Source: Novosphingobium sp. MW5 (lineage in GTDB: Bacteria; Pseudomonadota; Alphaproteobacteria; Sphingomonadales; Sphingomonadaceae). From it: a stretch of 64,000 nt of DNA. The stretch lies in contig JAPCWB010000001.1 of assembly GCA_025938935.1 (NCBI GenBank), positions 806,001 to 870,000 of the forward strand, in the 5' to 3' direction. Below, in pieces: positions 25,581 through 34,371 of the stretch (its first letter is position 1; every line of letters starts with the position of its first letter). The notes under the pieces are model-generated. The model ran no database searches and was not told the DNA's origin. It was given only the letters and a program-made list of their open reading frames with translations. The translations under genes and the position numbers were made by a program.

Positions 25581-27485
25581 ATGGATGCCTCGCTCCTCGA
25601 TGCGCCGCTTGCGGCCCGGGACGAGGCGGACAATGATGCGCCCGTTGAAACGCGCAGCGCCCTGCCGCTCCGGCCCGGCGTTCAGGAGGACCTGGTGATC
25701 GGCAAGCCCGGACAAGACGAACCCACCGAGGCGCCCGAAGGTGCGCTCGATGCGGTGATCGCGCCGGGCCGGATGCTGGCCCTCGCCGATTTTGCCCCGC
25801 CGCGACTCAGTGCCGGTGAGCGGTTCCTGCGCCTCGCCTACAAGCTGGGCGTGCCGGGGCAGGCGCTGGCGCGGCCGTTCTCCAAGGCGGCGCGCGAGAA
25901 ACTGACTGCGGCGGCGGACAATCCCCTCGGCGGAGACAAGGTGGCCGGCACCGCGCTGCGCGCCGGGCACTTCCTGCTACACGGCGTCAAGCTGCCGGTC
26001 AGCCAAGCCGATTTCGGCGGCGTCGCGCGGATGGTTCCGCCGATGGAGCGCTATGTCCATTCCTTCGCCTGGCTGGCAGACCTCGAAGCCGCCGCCCCGC
26101 GCGAACAGTGCGTGCCCGTGGCCGAACGCGTGCTCGGTGCCTGGCTCGATGCCAATCCAAAGGAGCCGAAGAAGCCCGGCAAGGCGGGCCTGTGGACCGT
26201 CGATAGCGCCGGCACCCGCCTGCTCAACTGGCTGGTCCACGCGCCGCTGATCCTTTCGGGCGACAAGAAGTTTCGGGGCCGCGCCATGGCCGCAATCACC
26301 GGCCACGCCCGCTGGCTCGACCGCCATGTCGAGCGCGGCGAGGACTTGCTGGCGCGCTTTGCCGGCTGGTCGGCGATTACCGCTGCGGGCCTGCTCTTGT
26401 CCGATGGCAAGCCGCGCCGCCTGTTTGGCGAGGCGGGGCTGGTCCGCGCCATCGGCGAAATGGTCGGCGATGACGGCGGCACGCTATCGCGCAGCCCGCT
26501 CGCGCAGATCGAGGCGATCGAGCTGCTGGTGCGGCTGGGTGCCTGCTACAGGGCCGTCCGCCGCGACCCGCCCGAAGCGATTGCCGCCATGCAGGCCATG
26601 CTGGTGCCGCCGCTGCTGGCACTGACGCATGGCGACGGCTCGCTCGGCTCATGGCAGGGCGGCTGGGCCATCGGGGCCGACCAGATTTCCCGCCTGATCG
26701 AAGCCAGCGGCGCGCGCACCCGCCCCTTACGCGACGTGCGCCAGTGGGGCTACCAGCGCGCGGTTGCGGGCAAGTCCGTGCTCCAGTTCGATACGGCCCC
26801 ACCGCCACTGGCGCGTCACGCCCGCACCGGCTGCGCCTCCACGCTGGCCTTCGAGCTGAGTCATGCGGGGCAGCGCCTGATCGTCAATTGCGGCGGCGCG
26901 GCGGCGGCGGGCGGGCTGATCCCGGCGCGGCTCGACGCAGGCCTGCGCGCCACGGCGGCGCACTCCACACTGGTGCTCGACGATTCGAATTCCACCGCCG
27001 TTCTGATAGGCGGCAAGATCGGCGCGGGCGTGAACCAGGTCGATATCGAGCGCCGCACGCTGGAAGGCGAGCGCGGTTCCGGTGCCACCCGGATCGAGGC
27101 GAGCCATGATGGCTATGCCTCGCGCTATGGCCTGATCCACCGCCGCATCCTGATCCTGCGCGACGATGGCACCGAGCTGCGCGGCGAGGACCTGCTGGTT
27201 CCCGCCAAGGGCAAGGGTTCGCGCGGCAAGGTTGCCTTCGCCATCCGTTTCCACCTGGGCGCGGGGATCGATGCGCGCCTCAGCGAGGACCGGCAGGGCG
27301 CGGGCCTTGCCCTGCCTGACGGCACCTACTGGCAGTTCCGTTCGGGCGGCGGCGAGGTGCAGATCGAGGATTCGCTCTGGGCGGACAAGCACGGCCGTCC
27401 GGTTGCCATCCAGCAGCTTGTGGTGCAGGGGCTCGCCTCGCGCGGCGGAGGAAACTTCGCCTGGCTGCTGAAGAAAATGGGGTAG
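25581..27485 (+). CDS. Heparinase II/III family protein
   Basis: A 634-residue protein. The middle (about residues 95-330) is an alpha/alpha toroid-like region with DFGGVARMVPPMERYVHSFAWL, and the C-terminal half (about residues 400-620) is the heparinase II/III beta domain (GCASTLAFELSHAGQRLIVNCGGA, HSTLVLDDSNST, SHDGYASRYGLIHRRIL). Family members cleave acidic polysaccharides by elimination. No signal peptide is visible and the N-terminal 70 residues are acidic and disordered. In alphaproteobacteria this gene commonly sits beside rpe and purH, as here, which suggests a housekeeping envelope role rather than scavenging. Confidence 0.88.
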   Translation: MDASLLDAPLAARDEADNDAPVETRSALPLRPGVQEDLVIGKPGQDEPTEAPEGALDAVIAPGRMLALADFAPPRLSAGERFLRLAYKLGVPGQALARPFSKAAREKLTAAADNPLGGDKVAGTALRAGHFLLHGVKLPVSQADFGGVARMVPPMERYVHSFAWLADLEAAAPREQCVPVAERVLGAWLDANPKEPKKPGKAGLWTVDSAGTRLLNWLVHAPLILSGDKKFRGRAMAAITGHARWLDRHVERGEDLLARFAGWSAITAAGLLLSDGKPRRLFGEAGLVRAIGEMVGDDGGTLSRSPLAQIEAIELLVRLGACYRAVRRDPPEAIAAMQAMLVPPLLALTHGDGSLGSWQGGWAIGADQISRLIEASGARTRPLRDVRQWGYQRAVAGKSVLQFDTAPPPLARHARTGCASTLAFELSHAGQRLIVNCGGAAAAGGLIPARLDAGLRATAAHSTLVLDDSNSTAVLIGGKIGAGVNQVDIERRTLEGERGSGATRIEASHDGYASRYGLIHRRILILRDDGTELRGEDLLVPAKGKGSRGKVAFAIRFHLGAGIDARLSEDRQGAGLALPDGTYWQFRSGGGEVQIEDSLWADKHGRPVAIQQLVVQGLASRGGGNFAWLLKKMG

Positions 27486-27502
27486 TTCGGTTCCACTTGC
27501 TT

Positions 27503-27587
27503 CGTCATTGCGAGGAGCGCAGCGACGAAGCAATCCAGAGTCTGGCGCGCAATCGCTCTGGATTGCTTCGCTACGCTCGCAATGACG
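27503..27587. repeat. Dispersed inverted repeat between heparinase gene and purH
   Basis: Arms CGTCATTGCGAGGAGCGC.. (27503-27540) and ..GCTCGCAATGACG (27556-27587) are nearly complementary around a short centre. The motif CGTCATTGCGAG-AAGCAATCCAG is a repeat family common in bacterial intergenic regions. The right end reaches to within 16 bases of the purH start and supplies a spurious in-frame ATG at 27582. Confidence 0.85.
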
Positions 27588-27602
27588 AGGGATGGTATAC
27601 AA

Positions 27603-29192
27603 GTGACTGACGTGACGATCCGCCGGGCGCTGCTTTCGGTGTCCGACAAGGCTGGACTGGTCGAACTCGGGCAGGCGCTCTCCGCGCGCGGCGTGGAACT
27701 GGTCTCGACCGGCGGCACGGCCAAGGCGCTGCGCGATGCGGGCCTGACGGTCATGGACATTTCGGAGCTGACGGGTTTCCCGGAAATGATGGACGGCCGC
27801 GTCAAGACGCTGCACCCGAAGGTCCACGGCGGGCTGCTCGCCGTGCGCGACAATGCCGAACATGCCAAGGCCATGGCTGAGCACGAAATCGGCGCGATCG
27901 ATCTCGTCGTGGTCAACCTCTATCCCTTCGAAGCCACCGTCGCCAAGGGCGCGGAGCGTGACGAAGTGATCGAGAATATCGATATCGGCGGCCCCTCGAT
28001 GGTCCGTTCGGCGGCGAAGAACCATGCCTATGTCACGATCCTGACCGACCCTTCGGACTATGCCACCCTGCTCGGCGAGCTGGAGGCGAAGGACGGCGCG
28101 ACCTCTTACGAATTCCGCCGCAAGATGGCCGGCAAGGCCTATGCCGCCACGGCTGCCTATGACGCGATGATCAGCCAGTGGTTCGCCTTTGCCGATCAGG
28201 GCGAAACCTTCCCCGAAATGCTGGCGATCACCGGCGCGCGGAAGGAAGAGCTGCGCTATGGGGAAAACCCGCACCAGCGCGCGGCGCTCTACATCCCCAA
28301 GGGACCGCACGGGCAGGGCATCGCCCAGGCCCGCCAGCTGCAGGGCAAGGAACTGTCCTACAACAATTACAATGACGCCGATGCCGCGCTCGAACTCTGC
28401 GCCGAATTCAGGGGGCAGGCCCCGGCCGTGGTCATCGTCAAGCACGCCAACCCCTGCGGCGTGGCTCAGGGCTCCAGCCTGGTCGAGGCATGGAACGGCG
28501 CGCTGCAGTGCGATTCGGTCTCGGCCTTCGGCGGCATCGTCGCGGTGAACACCGAGCTCGACGGCGCGACGGCCGAGGCGATCTGCGAGATCTTCACCGA
28601 AGTGGTCGTGGCGCCTTCCGCCACGGATGAGGCCATTGCCGCCTTCGCGAAGAAGAAGAACCTGCGCCTGCTGCTGACTGGCGACCTGCCCGATCCGCGC
28701 CGCGGCGGGCTTGCCGTCAAGCCGATCACCGGCGGCCTGCTGGTGCAGACGCGTGACAATGGCGCCATCAGCGAAGCCGACCTCAAGGTCGTGACCAAGC
28801 GCCAGCCGACCGCGCAGGAACTCAAGGACTGCCTCTTCGCCTGGACCGTGGCGCGCCACGTGAAGAGCAATGCCATCGTCTATGCAAAGGACGGCGTCAC
28901 CGCCGGCATCGGCGCGGGGCAGATGAACCGCCGCGATAGCTCGCGCATCGCCGCCATGAAGGCCGCCGAAGCCGCCGAGAAATACGGCTGGGCAGCCAGC
29001 CGGGCGGTGGGTTCGGCCGTGGCTTCGGACGCCTTCTTCCCCTTCGCCGACGGCCTTCTCGCCGCTGCCGAAGCTGGCGCTACGGCGGTGATCCAGCCGG
29101 GTGGATCGATGCGTGATCAGGAAGTGATCGACGCGGCGGACGCGGCGGGCCTCGCCATGGTCTTCACCGGAATGAGGCACTTTCGCCACTAA
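27603..29192 (+). CDS. purH: Bifunctional AICAR formyltransferase / IMP cyclohydrolase
   Basis: A 529-residue enzyme of the last two purine steps. The N-terminal cyclohydrolase domain starts [20 protein letters not shown] and carries STGGTAKAL and [13 protein letters not shown]. The C-terminal transformylase has [17 protein letters not shown] and a terminal [11 protein letters not shown] and MRHFRH ending. I chose the GTG at 27603 because it gives the family-typical [11 protein letters not shown] start; the ATG at 27582 lies inside the repeat. GAGGGA at 27587-27592 is a plausible ribosome binding site. Other purine genes (purE, purK) are at 51-53 kb. Confidence 0.95.
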   Translation: MTDVTIRRALLSVSDKAGLVELGQALSARGVELVSTGGTAKALRDAGLTVMDISELTGFPEMMDGRVKTLHPKVHGGLLAVRDNAEHAKAMAEHEIGAIDLVVVNLYPFEATVAKGAERDEVIENIDIGGPSMVRSAAKNHAYVTILTDPSDYATLLGELEAKDGATSYEFRRKMAGKAYAATAAYDAMISQWFAFADQGETFPEMLAITGARKEELRYGENPHQRAALYIPKGPHGQGIAQARQLQGKELSYNNYNDADAALELCAEFRGQAPAVVIVKHANPCGVAQGSSLVEAWNGALQCDSVSAFGGIVAVNTELDGATAEAICEIFTEVVVAPSATDEAIAAFAKKKNLRLLLTGDLPDPRRGGLAVKPITGGLLVQTRDNGAISEADLKVVTKRQPTAQELKDCLFAWTVARHVKSNAIVYAKDGVTAGIGAGQMNRRDSSRIAAMKAAEAAEKYGWAASRAVGSAVASDAFFPFADGLLAAAEAGATAVIQPGGSMRDQEVIDAADAAGLAMVFTGMRHFRH

Positions 29193-29282
29193 GCAGTTCC
29201 ACTCACCGCAGACGGTTAACGGCTCACCGCAGCCGGGCTGGCGCGACTCGATTGTTCACTTCTTGGCAAGTCACGTTCGCAC

Positions 29283-29462
29283 ATGCAGCGAACACGCAAT
29301 TCTACGCAGGCGAATCGTTTCATGTCGTTCCTCAAGGCAGACCTTCTTCGTTCGTTCGGTATCGGCTTCGTCGCAGGCTGCGCGGTGCTGTTCATGACGA
29401 TGGGAACGGGTGAGCCTTCGAACAGCGTGGTCCCCGCCGCGGTTGCCGCTCCGGCGCGCTGA
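29283..29462 (+). CDS. Small single-pass membrane protein (59 aa)
   Basis: A short gene easily missed by length filters. The frame starts at ATG 29283 (an internal ATG at 29322 would give 46 residues) and encodes one membrane helix (SFGIGFVAGCAVLFMTMGTG) followed by a proline/alanine-rich periplasmic tail ending APAR. The stop is one base from the msrA start (TGA-A-ATG), which strongly suggests translational coupling. Function unknown; a membrane tether or export helper for the msrA lipoprotein is only a guess. Confidence 0.6.
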   Translation: MQRTRNSTQANRFMSFLKADLLRSFGIGFVAGCAVLFMTMGTGEPSNSVVPAAVAAPAR

Positions 29463-29463
29463 A

Positions 29464-30144
29464 ATGAAGCGCTTCGCAGCGCTGATTGCCTTATCGCTGA
29501 CCCTCGCCGCTTGCCAGCAAGGCACGGCTGCCCCTGCGCGCGAAAGCGCAGTTGATGCCCCGGTCCCCGCACGCAAGGCCAATGAAGGCGCTGGCCTCAA
29601 GACCGCGATCTTCGCGGGCGGCTGTTTCTGGGGCAACGAAGCGGTCTTCAGCCACGTCAAGGGCGTTACCAGCGTGGTCTCCGGCTATCATGGCGGAGAC
29701 CGGCGCACCGGCAATTACGAAAGCGTGTCGGGCGGCAATACCGGCCATGCCGAATCGGTTCGGGTAACCTACGACCCGTCGCAAGTGCGCTATGACCAGC
29801 TGCTGCAGGTTTTCTTTTCCGTCATTGCCGATCCCACCCAGCTTAACCGGCAGGGGCCGGATGTCGGCACACAGTACCGATCCGCGCTGGTGCCGCTGGG
29901 TGCCGAGCAGCAGGCCGTGGCGAGCGCCTACCTCGCCCAGATGAAAGCATCGGGCCGCTGGCGCGCGCCGATCGTGACGAAGATCGAGGCCAATCGCGGC
30001 TTCGTGCCCGCCGAGGCCGAGCATCAGGATTTCGCCGCGAAGAACCCGCAGCACCCCTATATCACCTATTGGGACGTGCCCAAGGTCGCCGCGCTCAAGC
30101 GGCTTTTCCCCTCGCTCTACAAGGCAAGCTTCACCCGCGGCTGA
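29464..30144 (+). CDS. msrA: Peptide-methionine (S)-S-oxide reductase, lipoprotein form
   Basis: A 226-residue exported MsrA. A lipoprotein signal (FAALIALSLTLAAC, with C17 lipidated) precedes the catalytic domain, whose active-site motif is FAGGCFWGNEA (about residues 50-58). GYHGGD, GHAESV and the C-terminal AEHQDFAAKNPQHPYI are conserved blocks. It repairs oxidised methionine in envelope proteins. An exported MsrB lies at 39444, so both stereoisomers are covered in the periplasm. The start at ATG 29464 is fixed by the signal sequence. Confidence 0.93.
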   Translation: MKRFAALIALSLTLAACQQGTAAPARESAVDAPVPARKANEGAGLKTAIFAGGCFWGNEAVFSHVKGVTSVVSGYHGGDRRTGNYESVSGGNTGHAESVRVTYDPSQVRYDQLLQVFFSVIADPTQLNRQGPDVGTQYRSALVPLGAEQQAVASAYLAQMKASGRWRAPIVTKIEANRGFVPAEAEHQDFAAKNPQHPYITYWDVPKVAALKRLFPSLYKASFTRG

Positions 30145-30155
30145 TTGCATCCTAT

Positions 30156-30632
30156 ATGGTGGACATGAGCGGCCACCAACATCACGAACACCACGGCGAG
30201 GCACTGGCCAGTGAGGCGCAGTCGGCGCTTCAGGCAGCCGGCGAGCAATGGACCGAAATGCGCGCCGACGTCTTCGCTGCGCTGGCCGAGCGGGACAAGC
30301 CGGCTTCCGCCTATGACGTGGCCGAAGACGTGTCCAAGCTGCGCGGCAAGCGGGTGGCGGCAAACTCGGTATACCGCATCCTCGACCTCTTCGTGCGCAC
30401 CAACCTTGCCCGCCGGGTGGAAAGCGCCAACGCCTATGTGGCCAACAGCCACCCGGGCTGCCGGCACGATTGCATCTTCCTGATCTGCGATTCCTGCGGC
30501 CGCGCCGTGCACAATGACGATGACAGGCTGACCGGCGCGCTGGTCGAAGCAGCCCGCGCGGCGGGTTTCAACGAAATCCGCCCCGTGGTCGAAGTGCGCG
30601 GCGTCTGCGCGCAGTGCAGCGAAGAGGGCTGA
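30156..30632 (+). CDS. Fur family regulator, Zur-like
   Basis: A 158-residue Fur-superfamily repressor. The winged-helix part contains AYDVAEDV and the recognition region AANSVYRILDLFVRTNL. The dimerisation domain has HPGCRHDCIFLICDSCGRAVH and a C-terminal CAQC, giving the two CxxC pairs of the structural zinc site. A histidine-rich N-terminus (HQHHEHHGE) and the absence of iron-type features make a zinc regulator (Zur) the better guess over Fur. The start may instead be the ATG three codons later (30165). It lies 11 bases after msrA. Confidence 0.82.
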   Translation: MVDMSGHQHHEHHGEALASEAQSALQAAGEQWTEMRADVFAALAERDKPASAYDVAEDVSKLRGKRVAANSVYRILDLFVRTNLARRVESANAYVANSHPGCRHDCIFLICDSCGRAVHNDDDRLTGALVEAARAAGFNEIRPVVEVRGVCAQCSEEG

Positions 30633-30634
30633 CT

Positions 30635-31021
30635 TCAGCCGAACTGCGTCAGGCTCAGCCCGTTGCCGTCAGGGTCGGAGAACCAGCAGATCTTCGCGCC
30701 GCCGCCGGGCGCCTGCCAGACACCGTCGGCATCCTGGTCGAAGCCTTCGAACACGTGGAAGGTCACGCCCTTGGCGCTGAGATCGGCCATGACCGCGCGG
30801 ATATCCTTCACGTGCCAGCCCAGCACGGTGTGGCCGCTCGGCTGGTGGCCCGGCAGGTCGGTGAGCCGCATGGGGGTGCGGTTGCCAAGGTCGAAAGTGA
30901 CGGCGTGGTCATCCTCGCCAAGCACCTTGAGCCCCAGCACATCGGCATAGAAGGGCTTGGCGCGGGCGCGGTCGGCGGTCAGCACGAAGCACAGCGGGGC
31001 GGAGGCGGCGGGGATCGTCAT
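30635..31021 (-). CDS. VOC family (glyoxalase/bleomycin resistance fold) protein
   Basis: A 128-residue vicinal-oxygen-chelate protein. It shows the paired beta-alpha-beta-beta-beta modules: PLCFVLTADRARAKPFYADVLGLKVLGED in the first half and a second half with VFEGFDQDADGVW and WFSDPDGNGLSL. The terminal FSDPDGN motif is typical. Metal ligands are incompletely preserved by eye, so activity may be a small-molecule binding or isomerase function. It is convergent with the Zur-like gene and divergent from dxs. Confidence 0.85.
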   Translation of the reverse strand: MTIPAASAPLCFVLTADRARAKPFYADVLGLKVLGEDDHAVTFDLGNRTPMRLTDLPGHQPSGHTVLGWHVKDIRAVMADLSAKGVTFHVFEGFDQDADGVWQAPGGGAKICWFSDPDGNGLSLTQFG

Positions 31022-31086
31022 TCAGGGGGTTCCTTGAGTAAGGCAGTCAATCGACACTACCCGATTATGGGTGTAAGGCGAGCGCC

Positions 31087-33009
31087 ATGACCGCCAATCC
31101 GGCCACACCGCTTCTCGACAATGTCGGTACGCCCGACGAACTTCGCAAGCTCGATCCCGCCCAATTAAAGCAATTGGCCGATGAATTGCGCGCGGAAATG
31201 ATCTCCGCCGTCGGACAGACGGGCGGGCACCTCGGCTCGGGCCTTGGTGTCGTCGAACTGACCGTGGCGATCCACTACGTGTTCAATACGCCCGATGACC
31301 GGCTGGTCTGGGACGTTGGCCATCAGGCCTATCCGCACAAGATCCTCACTGGCCGGCGTGACCGGATTCGCACGATCCGCCAGGGCGGCGGGCTTTCCGG
31401 CTTCACCAAGCGGAGCGAGAGCGAATACGATCCCTTCGGCACGGCGCACTCGTCCACCTCGATCTCGGCAGCACTGGGCTTTGCCGTGGCGAACAAGCTG
31501 GCGGGCACGCCCGGGCGCGGCATTGCGGTGATCGGTGACGGCGCGATGAGCGCGGGCATGGCCTATGAGGCGATGAACAATGCCAAGCAGGCGGGCAACC
31601 GGCTGATCGTCATCCTCAATGACAATGACATGTCGATCGCGCCGCCGGTGGGCGGGCTTTCGGCCTACCTCGCGCGGCTGGTCTCCTCGCGGCCCTTCCT
31701 GCACATGCGCGACATCGCGCGCCGAATCTCGCGCAAATTGCCCGAACCGCTGCACAAGGCGGCGCGCAAGACCGACGAGTTCACCCGCGGCTGGCTGACC
31801 GGCGGTACGCTCTTCGAAGAGCTCGGCATGTACTACGTCGGCCCGATCGACGGGCATAACCTCGAACAGCTGGTGCCGATCCTCGAGAACGTGCGCGATG
31901 CCGCCGAAGGCCCCTGCCTGATCCATGTCGTCACGCAAAAGGGCAAGGGCTATGCTCCGGCCGAGGCGGCGGCGGACAAGTATCACGGCGTCCAGAAGTT
32001 CGACGTCATCACCGGCGAACAGGTGAAGAGCGCGGGCGGCCCGCCCAGCTATACCGGTGTCTTCGCCAATGCCCTGCTGGCCGAGGCGACGCGCGATCCC
32101 ACGATCTGCGCGATCACCGCCGCCATGCCGAGCGGCACCGGGCTCGACAAGTTCGAGAGCGCCTATCCCGACCGCTACTTCGACGTCGGTATAGCCGAAC
32201 AGCACGCGGTGACCTTTGCCGCGGGCCTCGCCGCACAGGGAATGAGGCCCTTCGCCGCGATCTATTCGACTTTCCTGCAGCGCGCCTACGATCAGGTCGT
32301 GCATGACGTGGCGATCCAGAACCTGCCGGTGCGCTTCGCCATCGACCGCGCGGGGCTGGTCGGCGCAGACGGCGCGACTCACGCCGGGTCGTTCGACATC
32401 ACCTATCTGGCCACCCTGCCCAACATGGTCGTCATGGCCGCGGCGGACGAGGCCGAGCTGGTCCACATGACCCACACCGCTGCGCTCTATGACGATGGCC
32501 CGATCGCCTTCCGCTATCCCCGCGGCAATGGCGTCGGCGTGCCGCTTCCGGAAGTTCCGCAGCGGCTGGAAATCGGCAAGGGTCGGGTGGTGCGCCACGG
32601 CACCAAGATCGCCCTGCTCTCGCTCGGCACGCGGCTCGCCGAAAGCCTCAAGGCGGCGGACCAGCTCGAGGCAAAGGGCCTTTCGACCACGGTCGCCGAC
32701 CTGCGCTTCGCCAAACCGCTCGACGAGGACCTGATCCGCAAGCTGATGGCGACGCACGAAGTCGTCGTCACGGTGGAAGAAGGCTCGATCGGCGGCCTCG
32801 GCGCCCACGTGCTCACCATGGCGAGCGACGAAGGCATCACCGACAGCGGCCTCAAGATCCGCACCCTGCGTTTGCCGGACGTGTTCCAGGACCACGATTC
32901 GCCCGAAAAGCAATACGACGCGGCAGGGCTGAACGCGCCGCACATCGTGGAGACCGTGCTGAAAGCACTGCGCTGGAATGATGCCGGTGTGGGAGAGGTC
33001 AGGGCCTGA
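31087..33009 (+). CDS. dxs: 1-deoxy-D-xylulose-5-phosphate synthase
   Basis: A 640-residue thiamine diphosphate enzyme that starts the MEP isoprenoid pathway from pyruvate and glyceraldehyde-3-phosphate. The TPP-binding motif [19 protein letters not shown]...NDN is present (about residues 152-180), as are [15 protein letters not shown], the [11 protein letters not shown] segment, [17 protein letters not shown] and the transketolase-like C-terminus. Length is normal. It has its own ATG and no operon partner in the same direction. Confidence 0.96.
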   Translation: MTANPATPLLDNVGTPDELRKLDPAQLKQLADELRAEMISAVGQTGGHLGSGLGVVELTVAIHYVFNTPDDRLVWDVGHQAYPHKILTGRRDRIRTIRQGGGLSGFTKRSESEYDPFGTAHSSTSISAALGFAVANKLAGTPGRGIAVIGDGAMSAGMAYEAMNNAKQAGNRLIVILNDNDMSIAPPVGGLSAYLARLVSSRPFLHMRDIARRISRKLPEPLHKAARKTDEFTRGWLTGGTLFEELGMYYVGPIDGHNLEQLVPILENVRDAAEGPCLIHVVTQKGKGYAPAEAAADKYHGVQKFDVITGEQVKSAGGPPSYTGVFANALLAEATRDPTICAITAAMPSGTGLDKFESAYPDRYFDVGIAEQHAVTFAAGLAAQGMRPFAAIYSTFLQRAYDQVVHDVAIQNLPVRFAIDRAGLVGADGATHAGSFDITYLATLPNMVVMAAADEAELVHMTHTAALYDDGPIAFRYPRGNGVGVPLPEVPQRLEIGKGRVVRHGTKIALLSLGTRLAESLKAADQLEAKGLSTTVADLRFAKPLDEDLIRKLMATHEVVVTVEEGSIGGLGAHVLTMASDEGITDSGLKIRTLRLPDVFQDHDSPEKQYDAAGLNAPHIVETVLKALRWNDAGVGEVRA

Positions 33010-33033
33010 GCGCCTGACCCCGCCGGTCACTTC

Positions 33034-34371
33034 CTACCAATCATAGGCCTTCGGCAGCGCCCCTTCCTGCGGCTGCATGTAGCGGTTGCGCAGGCGGCTC
33101 TGGTGGTTTTCGAGCGGTTGTTCCACGCCGTCGATAAACACCGAGACCACGCCGCTGGTCATCTCCAGCGGGTCGCCGTCCCAGATCACTAGATCGCCGG
33201 CGCGGCCGGCTTTCAGGCTGCCGAACTTGTCGCCCATGCCGATGGCGTCTGCCGGGCCGGAAGTGATCGAGGCGATCGCCTTGTCCCAGCTTAGCCCGCT
33301 GGCGCGCGGTACGCGGGTCAGGCCGACGAGGTTGCCGGCATACTGCGTGGCGTGGCGCGGCTGGTCGGAAAACGCACCGAGCGAGACGCGCACGCCTGCG
33401 GCAGACATGCGGCCGACGTTGGACTGGGTGGCGGCGAGGTGTTCGAAGTCGCTCGGCAGGTCATTGAGCGGCTTGGCGATTACCGGCACCTTCGCGGCGG
33501 CGAGCTCGCCAGCAACCATCCAGCCTTCGGTTGCGCCGACGATCACCAGCTTTAGCAGCGGGAAATCGCCCTTTAGCGCAAGCGCGGCGCGGATGTCCGC
33601 CGCGCGTTCTGCGCGGACATAGAGCGGCTGCAACCCGTTCACCACCGGCACCAATGCGGCGGCATCGAAGCGGTTGAGCACGGCATCACCCGGCCTTTCA
33701 GGCGTGGTGGTGGCGAGGCGCATGTCGGCAGCGGCCACGTTGGGCCCGTGGCGGCGGGCAAGGTCGCGCGCTTCGGTGAGGGCATTGCGCAGCACGGCAT
33801 GAGCGGCCACGCGGCTGCCCCCGGCGATGCGGCCGCCGTCCTCACCCAGTTCGACGTATTGGAAGGCGCGGGCCTGCACGAGCGGATCGCGGTCCGCGCC
33901 AAGGTCGATCACCGCGCCCTGTCCGGCGAAGATCGAATTGGTCGCGTTGCCGATCACCGCCGCGCGGGTCACCCCCGCGGCGCGGCTGATGGCAATGGGC
34001 TGGGCCAGCGGGTTGACCGCCGCCGAATAGTCGAGCGCCGCCCCGAAGGGCGAACGGTTCGCGCCAACGTCGCTGCTGGTATCGTCCGATTCGACATCGA
34101 CGAGGCCGAGGTCGGTGACGGCGACGACGATCCCCGGGGTGACGAACTTGCCGCCAGCATCGATCGTGCGCGTGCCTGCGGGAATGGCAACACCGGTTCC
34201 GGCGGCAACCACCTTGCCGCCCGAAACCAGAACGGTGCCGCCCTGGATCGGTGCCGAACCATCGCCGATCACCAGCGTGGCATTGGTCACCGCAACCGAC
34301 TGCGCCAGCGCGGGGGCGGCGGTGAGCGAGAGCAGCGCCGTGGCTGCGAGTGCCATCACGCGGGCGCTCAT
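33034..34371 (-). CDS. Secreted amidohydrolase family protein
   Basis: A 445-residue protein with a clear signal peptide (ALAATALLSLTAAPALAQS). It belongs to the imidazolonepropionase/prolidase-like amidohydrolases: DAGGKFVTPGIV near residue 75 and the C-terminal GSLKAGRAGDLVIWDGDPLEMTSG. The usual HxH after the TPG motif is not evident (it reads VVAVTDLGLVDVE), so metal binding may be altered. It overlaps the second amidohydrolase gene by four bases (ATGA), and the pair may act as partners, as in two-gene sets known from gammaproteobacteria. Confidence 0.85.
   Translation of the reverse strand: MSARVMALAATALLSLTAAPALAQSVAVTNATLVIGDGSAPIQGGTVLVSGGKVVAAGTGVAIPAGTRTIDAGGKFVTPGIVVAVTDLGLVDVESDDTSSDVGANRSPFGAALDYSAAVNPLAQPIAISRAAGVTRAAVIGNATNSIFAGQGAVIDLGADRDPLVQARAFQYVELGEDGGRIAGGSRVAAHAVLRNALTEARDLARRHGPNVAAADMRLATTTPERPGDAVLNRFDAAALVPVVNGLQPLYVRAERAADIRAALALKGDFPLLKLVIVGATEGWMVAGELAAAKVPVIAKPLNDLPSDFEHLAATQSNVGRMSAAGVRVSLGAFSDQPRHATQYAGNLVGLTRVPRASGLSWDKAIASITSGPADAIGMGDKFGSLKAGRAGDLVIWDGDPLEMTSGVVSVFIDGVEQPLENHQSRLRNRYMQPQEGALPKAYDW

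Noticed and set aside
26727..29189. An 820-codon minus-strand frame over the heparinase gene and purH
   Set aside because: Antisense to purH and crosses an intergenic repeat; composition (many H, R, D) is that of a shadow frame.
31165..33030. A 621-codon minus-strand frame opposite dxs
   Set aside because: Complete overlap with a well-supported dxs and no recognisable protein motif.
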